Notes: generated from the sequence alone by a model not told the origin. DNA of 52,165 nucleotides from Monosiga brevicollis MX1 (GCF_000002865.3 NW_001865056.1:5303-57467), one strand, 5' to 3'; shown: positions 11,342 to 23,290, counted from the first letter of the stretch. Numbers and translations are program-made.

Positions 11342-12696
11342 ATGACCGCTCCAGACTTGGATGTCCTCAAGTGGTCTGCCATCACCATCTGGGTGGGCCA
11401 CTTCATCCTCGACTATGTCTTCCATCGCATCCCCGCCACAAAGGCCAAGTCTGGCATTATGGCCTTTGAGGTCATTGCTGGTAAGCAGGCTTGATCCCCA
11501 GCCCATGCGCATTTATTTCTCTGCGCCCCCCAGCCTCTGCTCGCTGCCCTTACCGCCAATCACGGTGCGTCAACGTGCCTCACAGGGCTCTCCGTGGCCT
11601 ACCTCTCCTGGCACGGCTTCATCGGCGAATACTTTGCTGCGGATGAAACCGTTGAAGACAAGGTTCGCTCGTTCTCTGGCCCAGGACACCCGATACTTCT
11701 TCCTGATATCACACTGCGAGACTGACTTAATCCGTGGTCGTGCTTGTTGGTCATGACTCACGCTCACTGTCGGGCTGGACAATGCACAATTGCCCTTTTC
11801 CGTTTTCGCCTAGGTGTATGGCTTTTTGCCCCGGGCTCAGCACATGGCTGAGGTAAGCCGCACAGCTCGCCCTTGTGTGCCATTGCGAAAGAGAATTGGC
11901 ACACTCACACAAGAATGACGCATCCGCCCGTCGCAGGTGATGATCATGTATCAGCTTTATGATCTCCTGGTCATGTTCATCTATCCCTCCCTTTTCACCA
12001 TGCCCATGCTGATTCACCATGTGCTTGCTGGTACCCTTGCCCTACTCGGCTCCTTTGGCTACATGCACGGTTCGAACTGCCTTCCTACCTTGTGGTTTTC
12101 CTGCCTCAGTGCCATCAATCTCCATACGAGCGTTGACTCTATCTGGTAACCTAATGATCCTTTTTCTCGTCTTTGGCACAGGCTTTTGCTTCTTCTTCTT
12201 TGGTGTGATCGAGTGCACCAACGTCCCGCTCACGGCAATCGACATTTTCAAGCAATTTCCCCAGCTCATCAAAGCCTATCCCTCGCAATACACGACCCTG
12301 CGCTTTGCCTTTGCCCTGAGCTTCATCGTGTTTCGCCTTATTATGTGGCCGACTTTTTGCTTCCAATTCTGGCAAGCGCTGTTCGCCACTTACAGTGACG
12401 GTTCCATCGCCGCAGGGCGCGCCTTTGGCAACCCCTACATTGAGGTATCGCCCGCACTCGCCCATGCCAGGTGCTCTCATGGCCACCGACCCGTGCCCGT
12501 TTTCTTTGCCTAATGCAACGTGCCGCCCATGCCCTTGACACTTTAGACCTTTGCTGCTGTAACATTCTTCCTCGCCAACCTCGCGCTTACCCTCCTTCAG
12601 CTCCTGTGGGGCCAGACCATCATCCGTGGCGTTCTCAAGCAAGTGGGTATCATCAAGCCCAAGCCCAAGACCAGCAAGCCCGCCAAGAGCGAGTAA
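11342..12696 (+). CDS. TLC-domain membrane protein (TLCD4/TMEM56-like)
   Basis: Six exons: 11342-11480, 11586-11662, 11814-11852, 11937-12069, 12182-12444 and 12547-12696, giving 266 residues. It has multiple hydrophobic helices. The pattern YQLYDLLVMFIYPSLF followed by IHHVLAGTLALLGSFGY matches the central TLC (TRAM-LAG1-CLN8) region, where a paired His follows an Asp-containing helix. A long later helix pair (FRLIMWPTFCFQFWQAL) and a Lys-rich cytoplasmic tail ending in KPKTSKPAKSE complete it. TLC proteins act in the ER or plasma membrane in ceramide synthesis, lipid sensing or lipid transport. The double-His Lag1p motif of true ceramide synthases with its Asp pair is not obvious, so the TLCD/TMEM56 branch is more likely. 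Whether an extra 5' exon exists is open. Confidence 0.8.
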
Positions 12697-13154
12697 CTCG
12701 CTTTCTCTTTTTCTCTCCCCCTCTCCCTCAAACTTTCAAACTCTTGGCCATGCCCTAAAGTTGGCCGGCTACGCTTCGGAAGCCCTTCCTGTCTTTCGTT
12801 GCTGTCGGTGGTTTTCGTCTGTTGTCGCGTTTTTATTGATTTTTTTTTTTTTTCCTTTTCTTTTTTTCCAACTCCCTTGCTCCTTGGTTGTTAATTTGTG
12901 ATTGTTACTCCAAAGTGAGTTGCAACTTTGGCTTTGCCCAATTTTGCTTCCTCTGATCTTGATACCTTAGAACATCCTTCGGGCTGCCTTGATCGTTCCC
13001 TGCGTTTTGGCAAGAGTGCCCACTTGCTCGATCGGCATACGCTGGCAATTGCATCATGGTTAGCCCTGAACCTTCGATTCTGTGCCGGTCTGGATATCTA
13101 CCTTTCACAGAGCAAAGCAAAGCAGTGGTTGCTGCGTGTCGGCCTCCTTTGGAT
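12697..13154. other. Convergent intergenic region
   Basis: 3' flanks of the TLC gene (+) and the glycosidase gene (-). It has T-rich runs near 12835-12875. No gene seen. Confidence 0.6.
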
Positions 13155-16100
13155 CTACTGCAAGATGGCCACGGCCGTGGCATAGGGACCGAGTGTCACC
13201 TGATTCTCATCGGACACATCCAGCTTGCGAGGCGGGCCATCTCCAGATATCTCATCGACCACGCGCACACTTGTCATGGTCTCGGCTGAATGTGAACAAG
13301 CGCCTGTGATGAGTGCACAGAGCAGCCCGAGCATTTCGTACAACTTTTGGGGCACATCATACCTGCAAGCTCTACGGAGACAGTACCAGGGGTCTTATTC
13401 ACCATCAACACCTGTCACACACACGCGCGTGCGCGCATGAGACTCTCGGCACCCAGCACGCCACTAGAAATGGGCCTCTCGTACCTTCTTGGTGCCGTCT
13501 ACCGTGAGGTATGCTTGCGCAAAGGCTGGGGTGTTGTCAGAGTCTGAGGGACGCGCCACACCTGGGCCCTGCGAGCACGTGGCCTGGATGACCAGATCCT
13601 TGTAGGTCTATCAAACAGGCCCAACATGGTTGATGACATGCACGAGCATTTTTCGCCGGCGCTGTTGCACCGTCATTGATGCAGTCAACCTACCCCATAA
13701 CATGGATCCCCAAAGGTGGCGTCGGACACAATTGTGCATTCACGCTGCCCAACGCACGCCTTTTGGACATAGCTCGTCACATTGGAGGCATCACAGGTGC
13801 TACCAGCCCCTCGCACCCAATGAAGAGCAACATAAAAAAATTATCAGACATCGCGATGGTACTGCCGAGGATTGAAGCCAGCCAGTCGCAAAGCGGTACG
13901 CAATCGGGCCAAACGTTTCAAAGGGAGGATGCACTCACCCATGTTGATAATTACCGCACGAGCCCGTTGGGGTGCCAAAAGCAGCAAACTGAACATCAGC
14001 AATCACAGCACCCTCGGCCAAACAAGCGAGGCTCAGGTTGCCGTATCCCAAGACACCTCGCACCTAACCGGATCCGTCAGGGTGGCCAAAGGGCTTCAGA
14101 CATAAGATAAAGTCAACCACTACTCCAAACATCAGATGGGACAGACGTACGCGCCCACAAAGAAGGTTGGAGGTGTTGGCGGTTTGAATTGGCGAGGTGT
14201 ACAAGAGCTGGTCTCCTGCTCCAAACTGTAGGCAAAACAAGGAGTATCCACCGGCGCGCATGTAATACATGAACTGCAAAAATCAAATTGCCAGATCGTC
14301 AAATGAATGAAAGCCGAGCCCCACCTCTTCCAGAAACATTTTGAGAACCCAATAGCGAGGATTGCCTGCCCGGTTGCATGTGACATGCGGAGCGTTAGAT
14401 ATGGCTTTGGGAACACGCCTCTACCAAAACACCCCAACGCCAATAAATTTCCAGCTACCTTGACCAGACGTCCAATTGACGAGCGTGACTGAGGGGTATT
14501 GGGGGTCAGGGATATCCCACTCTGGAATGGGCGGACTGCCTGCCAACTGACTTGCTCCCAGGACCTGGGACGAGAGAGGGCATGATCAATTCGAAATCAA
14601 CACATGGGTAAGATGCATCAAGCGCCTACTCAAGAAACCCATGAGCAAATTATGTGCCAGCAACGGGATGACGCACTTACGTTGACACCCAGTTTTGTCA
14701 TGTGAGGAACCAGGTAGGCGTACATGGCACCAGCCGCGACAAAATATATTTGCGGTGGGATGGCAGCGGTTGGATCGTTGTCATTGGGCAGAATGACCCC
14801 CATCTCATTACAGCTGAGCGCGGTCATCGGGTTGAGTTGGTCGCGCGCCGCAGCAATCTGCACCACCTCTTGCAAAAAGCCGTCGGCGTCCCTAAGAGCA
14901 TACAAAACAAAAATACACGCTTGAGGCCTCGAATGACCAAAATCGTTGAAATCGTCGTATACGCCAGCCAACTACAGGAAAAGAGTTGTCCACCGAACAT
15001 ACGAGAAGAACTGTTGATAGGCGTTTGGATCGGTGCGATTGGCGGAAGAAGCGTAAAAGTGAAAGGACACGAGGTCGATGGGCGTGTCCGGGGCGTGGTT
15101 GGAGGCGTTGAGGAAGGGCTGAATCCACTCCATGGAGCGGTCTTGCAACGCCAGGCCCACAAACTTGATGCGGTGTTCTGGATCGACTTTAGCCCGGATC
15201 CCATTGACAATGGCATCGTACTAGCGAGATGGTTTGAAAGAGCAAGAGATGAGTACTGCGTTATGCGGGTCACGCAACAGAGCATGGATGTCATTTGGCG
15301 CAGGGATTGATTCAAGCACGACATTGGAACGTTCAGACCTGAGCAATGTAGTCAAAGACGGTCGTCAAACCATGACAGTTTTCAGGCTCGTTGAACACCT
15401 GTTGGCGCAATGCCGTGGTGCATGAAACGGAGCATCCTCTTTGCGCGACTTGATATCCACATGTGGAGATGAGCGTGCCATTCCAGGCATACCTCCCAGT
15501 GAGTCAAATTGTAGCGAGGGCCGCCACCGATGACTTTGCCGTACTCATCGATCATTTCACCTGAGCAAGCGCGGGGCACTCGTCAGTATGTGATATTGTA
15601 CGCAAATTACAACCCAAGCACGAGTACCCATACCCGTGATCAGCCACGAAACAAGACGAACGTAGTAATCAACAAGCTGCACACGCGGAATGCGACATGG
15701 ACCAGATGAATGGGCATGGCCGGAAAAAAAAAAAAAAAACACCGACACCGACACCGACACCGATTTTGCGCGGGAAACTGTGAGAGCGAGACGCACAAGC
15801 TTGGTTGTGTTGGGCGTTGGATTGCCTCGAGCATAGCCAAAATCGACCGTATTGGGATCCTCGGGATAAGACCAATCATCAGTGTCATACTACCACGAGA
15901 CGAACAGTTGACGATGTGAATGGGAGCGAATGAATGAAAGGCTGAAGCCGCTGGTCGGCAAGCGAGCGCGAGGCATAGGGCATCGAGGAACAAACCATCC
16001 AAGTTGGTTTTGTGCTGAAGGTGGCGAGCACACGCTTGCCACGGGCATAGGTGGCGTTCATGAAAGGCTCGAACATGTCCATCAAGTTTGTAAAGTCCCA

Positions 16101-16639
16101 GCTGGTCGTGCGAGTGGTCGCATTGGGCGGGTCGAGCTCCGCCACGCTCAGCTTGGGGTAGGGATACCAGGCCGCTACAACAGCATCAATCCCCACCCAT
16201 CCCATTGGTACGACACAAGCCGAGGTCAGCTGATCGTGCTGGATCAGGCAGATGTGGGGCCAGACATAAGGCGGTCGCATGGGCTGGGATTACCATAGCG
16301 CACGAGATCTGCCTCAAGGGCGGCCAGGCTTTGGAAAAAAGCCGAGGCCACGGGTGATGTCTTGGTGTTGAGAAGCGGATTGGTGACCACCTGCAACCAC
16401 GCGCGTGATTGAGCAAAAGGCCTGCCCAGCCGCCGAGGGCAAGAAACTTGGCCAGTTCCGCACGATACCTGCAGCGTGGTGATGGTGTTGGAAACGACCT
16501 CTGTCCGTGTCCAATCCACTTCAAACACGGTAACCACCTCACCAGCCCGTGCCACCTGCACCCCTCCACACAGCAGCGCTGTCGCCACCACAACCAACCA
16601 CAAACCAGCCCGCGATCGCAATCGCGATCGCGATGCCAT
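13155..16639 (-). CDS. Secreted glycoside hydrolase (GH-A-like barrel) with SUEL lectin domain
   Basis: Seventeen exons on the minus strand give 647 residues: 16639-16469, 16390-16294, 16174-15996, 15889-15797, 15676-15634, 15560-15493, 15398-15339, 15220-15003, 14891-14681, 14564-14459, 14365-14325, 14273-14151, 14063-13939, 13799-13694, 13607-13485, 13411-13363 and 13285-13155. Residues 1-33 form a signal peptide (basic start, LWLVVVATALLCGG core). The catalytic part follows: VRYAAWYPYPKLSVAEL, then HWEVFNEPE with the likely acid/base Glu221, then SCNEMGV with the likely nucleophile Glu339. These are the strand 4 and strand 7 glutamates of clan GH-A. Residues ~478-558 are a SUEL/galactose-binding lectin domain (FGTPTGSCGNY, CVGQRECTI, FGDPCYG and a closing Cys). 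After it the enzyme's C-terminal beta domain resumes (KKVLMVNKTPG, DGPPRKLDVSD, ATAVAILQ). An alternative ATG lies 10 codons upstream. The exact GH family is not assigned. Confidence 0.85.
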
Positions 16640-17208
16640 CCTCCGCACCCCGCCTCGATCCCCTGCCATCGTGCTCCACTGAAGAAGAAGAAGATGAAAA
16701 CATAAACATGCTGACATTTTGTTTTTGTTGTTCTTGCTTTTTTCTTTGATCTGCTTGTGTCACTCCGTGTGTGTCTGTGTGTCGCTGTGTGTGTCTGTGT
16801 CGCCGTGTGTCTGTGTCGCTGTGTCGCTGTGGCGTTGTGGCGTTGTGTCGCTGTAGCCACATGAAACAGCCTGTGCGTGTGTGGCCTCTCAGCCCCAATG
16901 GCTCCCACCCCCTTTTCTTTCTCGACCCCTTCTGCTGCCGGCAGCTGTGACGGCCCACACAACATGTTCGATTCAAAGCATGCGGCAACTTGCAAGAGGA
17001 GAAACTGTTTTGATGCTGGATTGATACGCAAGACAGTCGACGCATCACATGATGTGCGCGGTGATCCCTCGGGGAGACACTTGGGACAGAAGAGGACTAA
17101 AAGAAAGAGCAACTCAAGCGGTGATACTCGCACATCCGGGGCACACACGCACCCAACAAACATGTGACTCCCAAATGAGAGAAAACGATTCATATCGATA
17201 TAGGGACA
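16640..17208. other. Intergenic region with GT-rich repeat
   Basis: Between the glycosidase start and the ammonium transporter stop, both on the minus strand. It contains a GTGTGTCT/GTCGCTGTG-type repeat at about 16762-16856. No exon supported. Confidence 0.6.
16762..16856. repeat. GT-rich tandem repeat (GTGTGTCT and GTCGCTGTGG-like units)
   Basis: Irregular tandem array mixing GTGTGTCT with GTCGCTGTG/GGCGTTGTG units. Confidence 0.75.
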
Positions 17209-18796
17209 TTAAACCGAGTCAGTGGCAAAGGCCCCGGTGGACTTGGCAGGAAACTGAGTCTCGGTCGGCTTGGCATCAACATCGTGGTGAGCCGAATGCT
17301 TCAAGGTGTAGGCGTAATCGTAGGCGGGATGGCCATGCTCCTTGTGGTCCAGGCCAGCCATTTCGGTCTCTTCGTCAACGCGCAGCATGTCGAGCTTGTC
17401 AATAACGTAGAACATGACAAGGCTGGTTCCGGTGGCCCAGACAAAGATGACGATGGAACCAGCCAGGTTCCAGCCCAGGCGGCGCCAGGCATCGGCGTCG
17501 CTACCATCATAGAAGATGCCAGTGCGATGGGCGAAGAGGGGCTGGGCGGCGAGACCCCACCAGCCAGCGCCGAGATGCACGGGAACGGCGTCGAGGGCGT
17601 CATCAATGCCAAAGCGCACGAGGGCCACGGACCAGGCAAGGTAGACAAAGCCGGCCACGACACCAATGATGAGTGCGGCCCACGGCATGACCGAGCCGGC
17701 ACCGGCACAGATGGCAACCATGCCCGCAATGATGCCGTTGGCGGTGATGGAGAGGCTGATGTGACCGGTGCGGAACTTGCCCACGAGGCCAGTGATGAGA
17801 CCACCACCGGCAGCAGCCATGATGGTGTTGGTGGCGGCAAGGCCAGCAACGGCACCGGTGGCACCAGTGGGATCCACGATACCCAGGGTGGAGCCAGCAT
17901 TAAAGGCGAAGAAGCCGAAAATGAGAATGAAGGTACCGAGGGCCACGAGCGGTGCCGAGTGAGGATAGAGATCGATGAGCTGGCCGTCGGCGCCCTTGCG
18001 ACGAAGGCGGGGGCCGAGCATGGCCGCGCAGACAAGGGCGCAGGCACCACCAGTCATGTGGACGACACCAGAGCCGGCAAAGTCCGTGTAGCCATTGCCA
18101 TCGCGACCAATCGTCAACCACGGGTTGCCAGACCAGGTCCAGTACACCACCACGGGGTAGATGAAGCCGGTAATGACGAGCGAATAGATAAAGTAGGCGG
18201 TGATGGAGACGCGCTCGGCAGCGGCACCACTCACAATGGTGGTGGCAGTAGCGGCAAAGGTGAATTGGAAGAAAAAGCCGGCATACTCGCAGATATCCAC
18301 GTCGTGAAGCGCAAAACCCACGCCTTCGTCGCCGCCAATGAAATCGTTGCCGCCAAAACCGCCATAGGAGAAGGCAAAGCCGACAAAGAAGTAGATCCAG
18401 GCTCCGACGATAAAATCGTAAAAGTTTTTGACCAAAATGTTGGTTGTGTCTGTCGCGTTTCAGGGTGAGACGACAACGCGCGCGCGCGCGTGAGTGATGT
18501 GATGCCAGCAGAGATGGTTGGGCATGGCGAAGCGCTGCCGGGCTCGTGGGACCAAATCGACATACTCTTCTCATGGACGGTACCCGCCTCCAGCATGGCA
18601 AAGCCTGTGACGGTTTCAGTTTGGAAGTTTGGAATGATTCAAGGCGGAGGGGGCAAGATACCAAAGCGCGGTGGACGCGTGGCAAGCGAGGCAGCGATAC
18701 AGCAAGTCCAACAAGGCACGTACCAGCCTGCAGGAAAAACACGAGGGCACCCATGATGACCAGATAAAACTGGTCGACCGAGTCGGCGCACGCCAT
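17209..18796 (-). CDS. Ammonium transporter (Amt/AMT1 type)
   Basis: Three exons on the minus strand: 18796-18724, 18604-18566 and 18449-17209, giving 450 residues. It is an integral membrane channel or transporter for ammonium. Recognisable blocks are FFLQAGFAMLEAG in the first helix, the FAGSGVVHMTGG segment (Asp and first pore His), FGFFAFNAGSTLG and VPVHLGAGWWG (second pore His of the twin-His pair). The C-terminal cytosolic tail begins after KLDMLRVDEETEMAGLDHKEHG, the regulatory region that couples subunits of the trimer in this family. The N-terminal extracellular extension is very short. The big third exon carries ten or so helices without introns. A dense antisense frame exists on the + strand but is a shadow caused by C/G-ending codons. 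Confidence 0.96.
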
Positions 18797-20237
18797 GCTG
18801 CCGGTGAATTATCGATGAAGCAACTCGCACACAGCTGCCAAATGGTCCAAAATCTTGCTTCTCTACATCCAGCCCACAAGACGCCGTGGCAAGATGAGCA
18901 AGCCCGCCGCCGAGCACGCGCAGTTTGATCTGGACGCCGCGATCCCGATCCTGATCTCGATCTCCAACCGTCCCTCAGCCCCGCCCTTTCATCAGACAAC
19001 CGTGCACATGCCCAGCCCAAGAGCAGAGGAGTGCCAAAGCCAAAGCCAGGCACCATCTGAATCACATGTACTCACTTGGCTCACGGAGCGTCTCGAAAAT
19101 GCCAACCACCGCCCGCTCCGCCCCCCGCCCCTTATCAACTTTGCCCTTTTTGAATTTGCTAGTCGTCCCTACTGAACGTTTGACTACTGGATCTCTTGAT
19201 CTCTCTCTCTGTGACTTCTCTCTCTCTCTCGATCTCTCTCTCTCGATCTCTCTCTCTCGATCTCTCTTTCTGCCTTTTCGCTTCTCGTAATTCTCTTCTC
19301 TCAAGGTCTCTCCTCTCTACTCTCTCTCCCTCCTCTCTCACAACAACAAATCCCAGAATCGCAGCTGCACATGTGGGCTTCTCTCTCCTCTCTCTCAAAA
19401 AAAAGCGCATTTTGCGCGTTTTTCACCAGATAGGTAAATGTCCAGATGCTGGACAGTCGTCACTCAAACGCATCACAGTGCCAAACCCCATCTAACCCCT
19501 GATCTGGTTTGATTCTGCACTTGGCATCAAAACGTAGTGTATTGAGCCTTTTGCTGTATGTGATTGACGACGACTGCCTTGGGCAAACCATGTCGCATGA
19601 TCTGGCCTTGGTCTACGCACAAGATGCTACAACTCGAATTGATACACCCGCTGGGGTCGTGTTGTATCTTGGCTCAGGCTGTGTCGACATACAGCGACCG
19701 GTCAACCTGGCGATGTTGCAATCGCCGATCGTCTCCCACTACAAACGCTGGCTGCGCTGGCCGGTGTTGGCACGCGGGAGCGGGAGGAGTGCTCTGCTCC
19801 TCGAGCAAGGCGATCGATCTCGATCAAAGGTGATGGCGTCACGGTGTTTCAAATATTACCGCCTTATAGTAACCTCCGTTTCGCTCAAGTGCATGCCTGG
19901 CCGCGAGAGGCGATCGCCGGTCCCGAGAAAAAATAAAAAAATAAAAAAATCAAGCAACAGTTGTCGGCGACCATCTCAAAGCTCCACCCATGCCTTAGAA
20001 CACCAAGAAATACTCAACACAAGAGCGGCTTCGAGCCCTCCTTTCAGCAGGATTCTAGACAATGCAACCATGCTGCCTGTAGGATCATCAATTGTCGGGT
20101 CAAGGCCTCAATCTCATCAAGGTTGTCCTGGCCCAACCCCGTGTCACATGACCCAGTCTTGGCAAAAAGGGCTGCCAGCAGTCCTTTCTAGCCCAGACTA
20201 GGGGCAGATGCAACCTGTCTCCCACCCCCTAAATGGG
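18797..20237. other. Intergenic region, promoter of the transporter plus CT repeats
   Basis: About 1.4 kb upstream of the ammonium transporter and downstream of the leucine-rich-repeat gene, both on the minus strand. It contains a CT array with GATC spacers (19195-19275). An open frame on + near 19509-20201 lacks family resemblance, splice logic and codon bias and is not called. Confidence 0.5.
19195..19275. repeat. CT array punctuated by GATC
   Basis: Tandem units of GATCTCTCTCTCTC alternate with pure CT. Confidence 0.85.
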
Positions 20238-22666
20238 CTAAGTGAGGCGGATATGGCAATCGGGATTGCTGGCGGTCAGCTGAGATAGACTCCGGTTCAC
20301 TCGTCCCATGTCCGTTAGCCTGTGGTTGTGCAAACTGAGTCCACAAGCCAATCGTGAGAGTAAATCGCACACACGCACGCACACACGCATATTCACTGCT
20401 CTGCAGCTGCAAAAAGACGGGTCTCCAATCACTAACTCGATCGAGAGTTGCGCGTTCCGAGTCGACAACAACACATCGATCATGGCATCGAAGCACGCTT
20501 GGTCAAAATCCGTGTCCGCAAGGCTACGCTCAACCCGGTCAAGAGAAAAATCGTTACCAGCCACCCATGCAGGGCCCCCACCAGCAACAGGCACAGAAAT
20601 GAGGAACAAAGCAACTCAAACCAAATCCCCGCGCTTTTTCCTGAGTCCATTTGTTCAACTCCCGTCACAAACCAGAGTGTGCACTTGTTTTGCCTCAGCG
20701 CATTAAAGACCAGCGTGCGCACGGCTTGGGGCGTCACCCGATTGTTGGCCAACCTAGCGTGGCGTCACCGCGTTGTCAAATCGCCTCCACGGTGCGGATC
20801 GCCCATATGGCCAGGTCTGAGTGCCTGCCATCATACAATGTTGTGCTGCCTCGCGCACTTACCCAAGATAGGTGAGGCGGGAACCGGGAATGCTATAAGC
20901 AAGCTCTGCCATGCCCGGCTCGCTGAGCTCATTGCCTTGAAGCCTGCAAAACCCATCCAGAAGCAGAAACTTTAGTTTGCAGGGATACACGCGCACGCGC
21001 TTGAACCAATGCACCCAGTCGTTGCACGTACTCGAGCTCAGTCACTGCCTTGTTGCGTAGCGCTGGACACAACAATTTAATGTCGGCGTTGCGAAGTTGA
21101 CAGCCCGATAAGCTAAGTGGGAAGCAGGAGTCATCACATGATGAACAAAAAAAAAAAAAAAAATGAATCAAAAAGCAGAGTGGGAAACGCTGGATCGTCC
21201 GCGTGACACTCGGCCCTCAACTCCACTGTCTCAAGCAAGGAAGCCAGGGCAAGGGTTCGGAATAAGGAAAGATGATTTACCCAATGCGCACAAGGCTATG
21301 GGCGCCGTCCCGGATGGCATCGACGAGATGACACCATTGTTCGTCTGAAAAGCACGTGTTGCCCAACCTGCCGTTCACATGTTCACAGGAGAGCCAGGCA
21401 TTGAAGTCAAGTGGGTCACCTTTCTCGCTGGTCTGCTGTGCGTCTGCCGCATGCCGCCCTTGCGCTGGCTGACAACAGCTACGTCGGAATCGGAACTTAC
21501 CAAATGGTGTGCAGGGTGCGGGATCGGGCCACCGCAAGAATTAAATTTTCCACCTCGGATGTCAGTGCGCGCACCAATTGAATCACCTCACGCCCCTACA
21601 CCGCAGATGAGAAACAAAAGCAACCAGTGTTTTTCGAGAAAGGGGCAAGAGGGCATGAAAAACAAGGACGAGCACAAGCCACGGCAACAGCGACATGAGA
21701 TTGTGTTGATTGTCATCGGCACCATGTGTACCAGGGGCTGTGGTCGTACCAGCATGTCGGCGAAGCTCGACGAGGTCACGGAAGTCAAGGCAGGGAGCTT
21801 CCCGGCGTCGGTGGCATAGCTATCGTCTATCTGCAGCTGAGCGCCGAATGATTGTGCCAGTGTATTGTGGGTGTTAGGGCGGCCATCGAGGGTGGAGTAG
21901 ACGTCGCCTGCGGCCTCGGCAGCGGCCACCCAGCTCGGTGGCGCCGAGGACGAGAAAACATAAATGTGTTCACGACCCAGGGTTGGATACCGTCGCCCTG
22001 GATGATCATAGTGCCCACGGCCATCCATGGGCATGTAGGCCGTGTCGGCCTCGCCAACCGTCCTTGTGGGCAGATCCATCGATGCGTAGACTGACTCCAT
22101 GGGTGTTGCATCCTTTCCTTGGTCGTGCACGGGAGGCCCAGTTTGAGGCTGGCGGGCTGGGGCAGGTGTGGCCGAGGTGACCACGCCGCGGACAGAGGGT
22201 CGCGCACGCAAGGTGTCATAGCCGCCACTGTCCTCGCGTGGAGGTAGGGTCGGCGGGGTCACGGTTTCGTAAGTGGCTTGCACAGGCATGTGAATGACGG
22301 GCGAGCCTACTGGCGAGCCGAATCCCGAGGCGGAGGGCGAGCCGTGGTTACTCGGAAAGGCGGGCTTGGCGCTGGAGCGAGCTGGCAGGGGTGAGGAAGA
22401 ACCAGCTGAGCTTCCTCCACTCAGCAACCGCTGCAGGCCCGTGCCCAGGTGCGTAGAGCCTTGCAATAGCCGCATTACGATGCATCATGGGATCAGATGA
22501 CGCGTGCGACGCATGAGCAGCAGAGGGGATAAACCATGGGGAGTAGGAGCCAGCAGGAAAGAGGTCTGGTCAACATACCGTTCACACTCGAGATACTGGA
22601 GCCATGGCCGCTGCCCGTTCGGCCGGGCTTGGTATCGCGTGGCGGACGCGGCGGCGGCGCAGCCAT
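20238..22666 (-). CDS. Tyrosine-motif scaffold with C-terminal leucine-rich repeats
   Basis: Nine exons on the minus strand: 22666-22579, 22459-21750, 21595-21501, 21367-21281, 21112-21032, 20943-20863, 20753-20669, 20528-20437 and 20334-20238, giving 471 residues. The start MAAPPPRPPR is a plausible SH3 ligand. Residues 30-266 are Pro/Ser/Ala-rich and hold nine tyrosines in SH2-docking-like settings: YETV (93), YDTL (110), YASM (154), YMPM (171), YDHP (180), YPTL (187), YVFS (196), YSTL (217) and YATD (244). Two of these fit YxxM and three fit YxxL. Residues ~267-471 are ribonuclease-inhibitor-like leucine-rich repeats, roughly one per exon (IWLGNTCFSD, IGLSGCQLRN, LELQGNELSE, LGLANNRVTP, RSLADTDFDQ, IDLHNHRLTD). 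I see no transmembrane helix or kinase domain. The exon 7 donor (GTGACG) is the weakest junction. The family is not one I know; the scaffold role is inferred. Confidence 0.78.
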
Positions 22667-22924
22667 GGTCGCCTGTCAACCGTCCGCCACAGGCACAGGC
22701 ACAGCGCAACGGAATACAAAAAAAAACTAAAACAAAAAAACGCGGCGCGTCAAGCTACCCTAGTGGTCGAAGGAACCGCAAGCAACGCCGATGAGATGAG
22801 CCCACCCAGTCACTGACGACGTACTTCCCCGCCACTGAACGGCCCTGCAGCAGCAGCATGAGTGCCACCCTTTCCCTTACCCGCTCCTGGCTCCTGGCCC
22901 GTGGCCCGGCGCCGCGCTGACCTG

Positions 22925-23080
22925 ATGATGTAGCTTGTTTTGAATTAACTACAATAACTAAACTATAATCGTCATAAACATGTTAGATCTCGGCGAAAAC
23001 TTGCATATAATATGTTAACAAATCTTCATTAACCTCTCTTTCTTCTTCGTATACATCAAATAGAGCCTCTATTTCCTTTG
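22925..23080. promoter_or_regulatory. AT-rich island, candidate promoter region
   Basis: A sharply AT-rich block with several TATAA/TTAA words in otherwise GC-rich surroundings, lying between two divergent genes. Promoter function is inferred only from composition and position. Confidence 0.35.
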
Positions 23081-23149
23081 TTTTATCTTCAACAACATCT
23101 TGCTCGGCGCACACCCACACACACACACCACACGCGCTTTGAGTCCTTC

Positions 23150-23290
23150 GGCTGCTACTATTACTACTACTACCTGCTACTGCTGCTACTACCTGCTGCT
23201 ACTACCTGCTGCTACTACCTGCTGCTACTGCTACTACCTGCTGCTGCTACCTGCTGCTACTACTGCTACAACCTGCTACTACTACTTCTG
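23150..23290. repeat. CTG/CTA triplet array
   Basis: Tandem triplets, mostly CTG, CTA and CCT with occasional TTA, arranged as ACCTGCTGCT-like higher units, about 140 bases. Frames read as poly-Leu, poly-Tyr/Cys or poly-Thr/Ala and are not called as coding. Confidence 0.85.

Noticed and set aside
16186-17193. 335-residue minus-strand frame spanning the glycosidase 5' end and the GT repeat.
   Set aside because: Includes a translated microsatellite (Thr/His/Arg repeats) and crosses clear splice sites in the wrong frame.
17284-18468. 394-residue open frame on + opposite the ammonium transporter.
   Set aside because: Antisense shadow of a GC-ending, intron-poor exon; repetitive Gly/Glu/His composition and no family.
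19509-20201. 230-residue + frame between the transporter and the LRR gene.
   Set aside because: No family resemblance, no codon bias, ends in A-rich simple sequence; likely chance.
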